A stretch of DNA of 8,980 bases, taken from contig DATIDP010000134.1 in assembly GCA_035456265.1 (NCBI GenBank), forward strand, positions 1-8,980, in the 5' to 3' direction. The notes under the pieces were generated by a model, which saw only the letters and a program-made list of their open reading frames with translations, searched no databases and had not been told where the DNA came from. The translations under genes were made by a program, and so were the position numbers. Below, piece after piece: positions 5,890 to 8,980 of the stretch (positions are counted from its first letter, which is position 1; the number at the start of each line of letters is the position of its first letter). Origin of the DNA: DASUPK01 sp035456265. GTDB taxonomy: Bacteria > Actinomycetota > Thermoleophilia > Solirubrobacterales > 70-9.

Positions 5890-6471
5890 GTGGAACTGAG
5901 CGCGACAGGAAAGGTGATCCTCGGGATGCTGGCCGCGAGGCCTCGCTCCGGCTACGAGATCAAGCAGCTGATCGACAAGTCGGCCCGCTTCTTCTGGGCG
6001 GCGAGCTACGGCCAGATCTATCCGGAGCTGAAGAAGCTCGAGGACGCCGGCCTGATCGCCGGCACGGACGCCCCGCAGGGAGCCCGGCAACGCACCGTCT
6101 TCAAGCTGACGGCGAAGGGCCGGCAGGCCGCCAGGGAGTGGATCGAGAGCCAGCCGCAGACGTTCGAGCTCCGCGACGAGGGGCTGCTCAAGCTCTTCTT
6201 CGCCCACTCCATCGAGCCGAAGCGGGCTGCCGATATCGCCCGTGAGCGCGCCGCCACGGCGCGCGCCAAGGCGGAGGAGCTTCAGGCGATCTGGGATGCG
6301 GTTGACCAGGAAGGTCGGCCCGAGGGTCCCGACTCCGAGCCGGACATCGGCTCAATGTTGGTGCTCCGCTACGGAATCGAGAGCAGCGAATGGGCGGCGG
6401 ACTGGTTCGAGCGCGCCGCCGAGGATCTTGAACGAGTCATCACCGGGGCCGTTGCCGCCCGGGGGAGGTAG
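5890..6471 (+). CDS. PadR-family transcriptional repressor
   Basis: This is a cytosolic DNA-binding regulator that most likely represses its own operon and the exporter downstream until an inducer, usually a small toxic molecule, binds. From GTG 5890 it has 193 residues. The N-terminal winged helix begins MELSATGKVILGML and includes SGYEIKQLID (20-29), the recognition region SYGQIYPELKKLEDAGLI (39-56) and the wing RTVFKLTAKGR (68-78). The C-terminal PadR-type helical dimerisation domain spans about 92-185. The frame is open much further upstream (to 5620), but that part is permease remnant, and the family normally starts at MELS or similar. There is no Shine-Dalgarno at 5890, only the TATATC box, so a leaderless start is likely. 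The stop lies 3 nt before the MMPL start, and the MMPL ribosome site overlaps the last padR codons. The ligand is unknown. Confidence 0.92.
   Translation: MELSATGKVILGMLAARPRSGYEIKQLIDKSARFFWAASYGQIYPELKKLEDAGLIAGTDAPQGARQRTVFKLTAKGRQAAREWIESQPQTFELRDEGLLKLFFAHSIEPKRAADIARERAATARAKAEELQAIWDAVDQEGRPEGPDSEPDIGSMLVLRYGIESSEWAADWFERAAEDLERVITGAVAARGR
6461..6468 (+). promoter_or_regulatory. Strong ribosome binding site of the MMPL gene inside the padR end
   Basis: GGGGGAGG ends 6 nt before ATG 6475. It lies within the last padR codons, and the padR stop (6469-6471) falls between it and the start codon. This favours tightly linked translation of the two genes. Confidence 0.7.
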
Positions 6472-6474
6472 GTC

Positions 6475-8625
6475 ATGTTCAACGCACTCGCATCGCTCGC
6501 GCAGCGCCACGGCAAGCGGACGGCCATCCTCGCCGCGATCTTCTTCGTCATCGCCGGCGCCCTCGGCGGCGGCGTTGCCAGCAAGCTGGCGCCCTACGGC
6601 GCCGACGACCCTGCGAGCGAGAGCGTCAAGGCGGCCGATCGCCTGGAGGCGGACGGTTACCGCGATCCCAGCGTGATCGTGCTCTTCCAGAACACCTCCC
6701 CCACCTCGAAGGCAGGCCAACAGCGGATCCAGAGCGTGGAGCGCCGGCTGCGCGCGAATCCTGATGTCGCCCGGGTGACCGGCTACCTCGAGACCCAGAA
6801 CCGGGACTTCGTCTCGCGCGACGGCAACGCGACCTACCTCGCGGTGAGCCTGAAGCCGACCGACGACAAGGCCGAGCAGGACGCCGCCAAGGCGATCGCC
6901 GATGACCTGTCGGGTCAGCCCGGCGTCCAGGTCGGCGGCATCGCTCTCGCGCAGGAGCAGGTGAACAAGCAGGTCGAGAAGGACCTGCGGATGGCCGAGA
7001 TGCTCGCCTTCCCGATCCTCTTCGTGCTTTCGCTGCTCTTCTTCCGCAGCGGGGTGGCCGCCCTGCTGCCGCTGATGATCGGCGGTCTGGCGATCGTCGG
7101 GACATTCCTGCTGCTCCGCATCGCCAACGAGTTCGTCGACGTCTCGATCTTCGCCCTCAACCTGACGACGGGCCTCGGCCTGGGCCTGGCGATCGACTAC
7201 AGCCTCTTCGTCGTCTTCCGCTATCGGGAGGAGATCGCGAAGTCTGGGCCCGGCGCCCCGGCGATGAGGCGGACGCTCAGCACGTCCGGGCGAACCGTGA
7301 TGTTCTCCTCGATCACGGTTGCGGTTGCGCTGGCCTCGCTCCTGGTGTTCCCGCAGCGGTTCCTCTACTCGATGGGCCTCGGCGGCGCGCTGGTGGCGCT
7401 GCTCGCGGCGACGATCGCCCTGACCGTCCTGCCGGCGGTGCTGGCGCTGCTCGGCAACCGGGTGAACGCGTGGGCTCCCGCCTTCCTGCAGCGGCGCGCG
7501 GAGCGGGATGCCACAAGGACCGAGGAGGGCTTCTGGTACCGGCTCTCGCGCTTCGTCATGCGCCGGCCGATCGGCATCGCCACCGCCACCGCGGCGGTCC
7601 TGATCGTCCTCGGGATTCCCTTCTACTCGATCAAGTTCACCTCGGTGGACGCCCAGGTGCTGCCCGACAGCGCCGGCGCCAGGCAGGTCGACAACGTGAT
7701 GCGCGCCGAGTTCCCGCCCTTCCGCGACACGCCGAACCTGCTGCTGGTCGAGAACGCGACGCCGTCCGCGCTCCGCGCCATCCAGGGCGAGGTCTCCCGG
7801 GTGAAGGGGATCGCGGATGTGCAGCCGGCACAGCCGCTCGCCAAGGGCGACGCCGTGATCGTCGCCCACTCGGGCCGGAGCTACATCTCGGACGAGAGCC
7901 GCAACGCGGTCAGGGAGATCCGCGACCTGCCGGTGCCCCGGGGGTCGCAGCTACTGGTCGGGGGCGCCGCGGCGCACTTCGTGGACCTGCAGCACAGCCT
8001 CGAGGCGCACGCCCCGATCGCCCTCACGATCGTGATCGTCGCGACGCTGATCGTGCTCTTCCTGATGACGGGCTCGGTGATCCTGCCGGTGAAGCAGCTG
8101 GTCATGAACTTCCTCAACCTGAGCGCCGTCTTCGGGATCCTGGTCCTCGTCTTCCAGGACGGCCGGCTGGAGGGGCTGCTCGACTACCGCGGACAGGGGG
8201 CGCTGGAGCAGACCATGCCGATCCTGCTGTTCGCCGTGGTCTTCGGGCTCTCGACCGATTACGGCGTTTTCCTGCTCTCCCGGATCAAGGAGGCGCACGA
8301 TTCAGGGATACCGAGCTCGGAGGCGGTCGCGGTCGGCCTCGAGCGGACCGGCCGGATCGTGACCGCGGCCGCTCTGCTCTTCGCGATCGCGATCGGCGCC
8401 TTTGCGACCTCCCAGATCATCTTCATCAAGGAGAACGGGATCGGCACGGCCCTGGCGGTGCTGATCGACGCGAGCCTGATCCGCGCATTGCTCGTGCCCT
8501 CGCTGATGGAGCTCCTGGGCGACTGGAACTGGTGGGCGCCGAAGCCGCTGCGCCGGCTGCACGAGCGGTTCGGCCTGAGCGACACGACGCCTGAGCCGGC
8601 TCACAGGGCGAACGCGCTCACTTAG
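6475..8625 (+). CDS. MMPL/RND-family membrane exporter
   Basis: This inner-membrane, proton-driven exporter of the MMPL type has 716 residues, the size of YdfJ-like proteins and shorter than most mycobacterial MmpL proteins. The fold is duplicated. Each half has an N-terminal helix (about 16-33 and 366-382), an extracytoplasmic domain (about 40-170 and 385-505) and a bundle of five helices (about 175-325 and 512-680). The proton-relay motif appears twice: GLGLAIDYSLFVVFRYREE (about 234-252; D241, Y242) and GLSTDYGVFLLSRIKE (591-606; D595, Y596). The conserved GRTVMFSSITVA segment follows the first motif, and GRIVTAAALL the second. It is translated from a strong ribosome site and co-transcribed with padR, which probably controls it. 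The cargo is unknown; lipids, hydrophobic drugs or antibiotics are typical of the family. The tail after the last helix is short, about 35 residues, with no extra domain. Confidence 0.95.
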   Translation: MFNALASLAQRHGKRTAILAAIFFVIAGALGGGVASKLAPYGADDPASESVKAADRLEADGYRDPSVIVLFQNTSPTSKAGQQRIQSVERRLRANPDVARVTGYLETQNRDFVSRDGNATYLAVSLKPTDDKAEQDAAKAIADDLSGQPGVQVGGIALAQEQVNKQVEKDLRMAEMLAFPILFVLSLLFFRSGVAALLPLMIGGLAIVGTFLLLRIANEFVDVSIFALNLTTGLGLGLAIDYSLFVVFRYREEIAKSGPGAPAMRRTLSTSGRTVMFSSITVAVALASLLVFPQRFLYSMGLGGALVALLAATIALTVLPAVLALLGNRVNAWAPAFLQRRAERDATRTEEGFWYRLSRFVMRRPIGIATATAAVLIVLGIPFYSIKFTSVDAQVLPDSAGARQVDNVMRAEFPPFRDTPNLLLVENATPSALRAIQGEVSRVKGIADVQPAQPLAKGDAVIVAHSGRSYISDESRNAVREIRDLPVPRGSQLLVGGAAAHFVDLQHSLEAHAPIALTIVIVATLIVLFLMTGSVILPVKQLVMNFLNLSAVFGILVLVFQDGRLEGLLDYRGQGALEQTMPILLFAVVFGLSTDYGVFLLSRIKEAHDSGIPSSEAVAVGLERTGRIVTAAALLFAIAIGAFATSQIIFIKENGIGTALAVLIDASLIRALLVPSLMELLGDWNWWAPKPLRRLHERFGLSDTTPEPAHRANALT
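7293..7320. repeat. Perfect 9-bp inverted repeat inside the MMPL gene
   Basis: AACCGTGAT (7293-7301) and ATCACGGTT (7312-7320) are exact inverted copies around a 10-nt spacer. They encode part of the conserved stretch around RTVMFSSITV, so they may be a coincidence of codon choice. Confidence 0.4.
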
Positions 8626-8641
8626 CGCCCAGGGGCACGGG

Positions 8642-8647
8642 TATCCT
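8642..8647 (+). promoter_or_regulatory. Candidate -10 box for a leaderless DUF6458-like gene
   Basis: TATCCT is followed by 8 nt and the GTG at 8656, the same layout as for lysC. No Shine-Dalgarno lies in the 30-nt gap after the MMPL stop. The box also sits in the right arm of a small dyad, CCAGG (8629-8633) with CCTGG (8645-8649), which could act as the exporter's terminator. Confidence 0.4.
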
Positions 8648-8655
8648 GGCGGCGA

Positions 8656-8898
8656 GTGACCATCGCCACGGCCATCTTCCTGATCGCGGTCGGCGCAATC
8701 CTGCGCTACGCGATCAACGTCGAGTCGGACGTGATCAACATCCAAACCGTCGGGCTGATCCTGATGATCGCCGGCGGGGCCGGCCTGGCGCTGTCACTGC
8801 TCTACGAGCTCGTGCAGCAGGGCGGCTCATCGCGTGATGACCGGGACGAGTACCCGCAGCGGCGGGGCGGGTACGACGACCCCACGCGCCGCCTCTAG
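8656..8898 (+). CDS. Small two-helix membrane protein, DUF6458-like
   Basis: The product has 80 residues from GTG 8656. Two hydrophobic helices are visible: TIATAIFLIAVGAILRYAI (about 2-20) and VGLILMIAGGAGLALSLLY (about 32-50). They are joined by a short loop, NVESDVINIQT. A hydrophilic, charged tail rich in Arg, Asp and Gly follows. The 'FLIAVGAIL...N...VGxILMIAG' pattern matches the small actinobacterial DUF6458 family as I remember it. The function is unknown, and membrane location is the only prediction. It starts 30 nt after the exporter gene but has its own promoter-like box, so it may not be part of the padR operon. Its 3' end forms part of two adjoining hairpins. Confidence 0.75.
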   Translation: MTIATAIFLIAVGAILRYAINVESDVINIQTVGLILMIAGGAGLALSLLYELVQQGGSSRDDRDEYPQRRGGYDDPTRRL

Positions 8899-8908
8899 CC
8901 GGGTCGTC
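8850..8908. terminator. Two abutting perfect hairpins at a convergent gene junction
   Basis: The first stem is GTACCCGC (8850-8857) with GCGGGTAC (8867-8874), 8 of 8 pairs and a 9-nt loop. The second begins at the very next base: GACGACCC (8875-8882) with GGGTCGTC (8901-8908), 8 of 8 pairs and an 18-nt loop. The stems use codons of the DUF6458-like gene, and the second right arm reaches into the stop codon of the opposite gene. There is no T-tract. A bidirectional terminator for the two convergent genes is the simplest reading. Confidence 0.45.
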
Positions 8909-8980
8909 AGACGAAGTTGCAGTAGTTGTTCGGGATCGGCGCGCCGCCCGGATAGTCGAGGTGGGCGCTGCGCACGGTGC
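8907..8980 (-). CDS. 3' end of an unidentified gene (partial)
   Basis: Reading leftward from the window edge, 23 codons are open before a TGA at 8909-8907 and end in ...PGGAPIPNNYCNFV. A lone cysteine near the C-terminus would fit a secreted protein with a terminal disulfide, but I do not recognise the family from so little. The frame has strongly G/C-ending codons like its neighbours, and its stop lies 8 nt from the stop of the convergent gene, which supports it being a real gene end. The start and most of the protein lie outside the window. Confidence 0.5.
   Translation of the reverse strand, partial: TVRSAHLDYPGGAPIPNNYCNFV

Noticed and set aside
6352..7869. 505-codon - strand open frame across mmpL
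   Set aside because: Its composition is that of a mirrored membrane-protein gene (Glu/Arg/His-rich). The + strand has two conserved MMPL motifs and a strong ribosome site.
7470..8594. 374-codon + strand frame overlapping mmpL in another phase
   Set aside because: Arg/Ala/Gly-rich out-of-frame translation of the exporter gene, with no motif.

Overview
The window is GC-rich, and its codons mostly end in G or C. Several genes lack a Shine-Dalgarno sequence and instead carry a TANNNT-like box 6-8 nt before the start codon, as expected for leaderless actinobacterial transcripts. A DUF6458-type two-helix protein, an alpha/beta-type aspartate kinase next to asd, and a secreted protein with a C-terminal Cys-bracketed Ig-like domain all suggest an actinobacterium. 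My best guess is Thermoleophilia/Solirubrobacterales. That placement is an inference from protein style, not from a marker gene.

Layout. Positions 1-327 are a leader with no confident gene. On the + strand from 328 to about 3038 there is an envelope/glycan block: a monotopic phosphoglycosyl transferase (328-1050), a Gly/Ala-rich secreted protein with a C-terminal membrane anchor and a sortase-like tail (1080-1592), and a secreted TIM-barrel glycoside-hydrolase-like protein (1827-3038). Convergent to these on the - strand is lysC (5600-4311) followed by asd (4251-3196), the first two steps of the aspartate family pathway (Lys/meso-DAP, Thr, Met). Divergent from lysC, at 5620 to about 5837, is a start-less fragment of an ABC-2 transporter permease. 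It runs in the same frame, without a stop, up to a PadR-family repressor gene (5890-6471). The repressor gene has an AT-rich double palindrome over its likely promoter. It is followed 3 nt later by an MMPL/RND-type exporter (6475-8625), so the pair looks like an autoregulated efflux operon. A small DUF6458-like membrane protein (8656-8898) follows, and the 3' end of an unidentified - strand gene enters at the right edge. Two abutting perfect hairpins (8850-8908) lie over that convergent junction.

How the genes work together. The left block probably starts a lipid-linked glycan and displays or trims surface material. lysC-asd supplies aspartate semialdehyde for amino acids and cell wall. padR-mmpL is a regulated export cassette that seems to sit beside the wreck of an earlier ABC exporter.

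I see no CRISPR array, tRNA, rRNA, insertion sequence or recognisable defence system. The points most worth checking are the eroded permease fused in frame to padR, the PadR operator, the internal aspartate kinase beta start, the duplicated SD-GTG module before the sugar transferase, the tandem hairpins, and the glycosidase-like protein that appears to lack one catalytic carboxylate.
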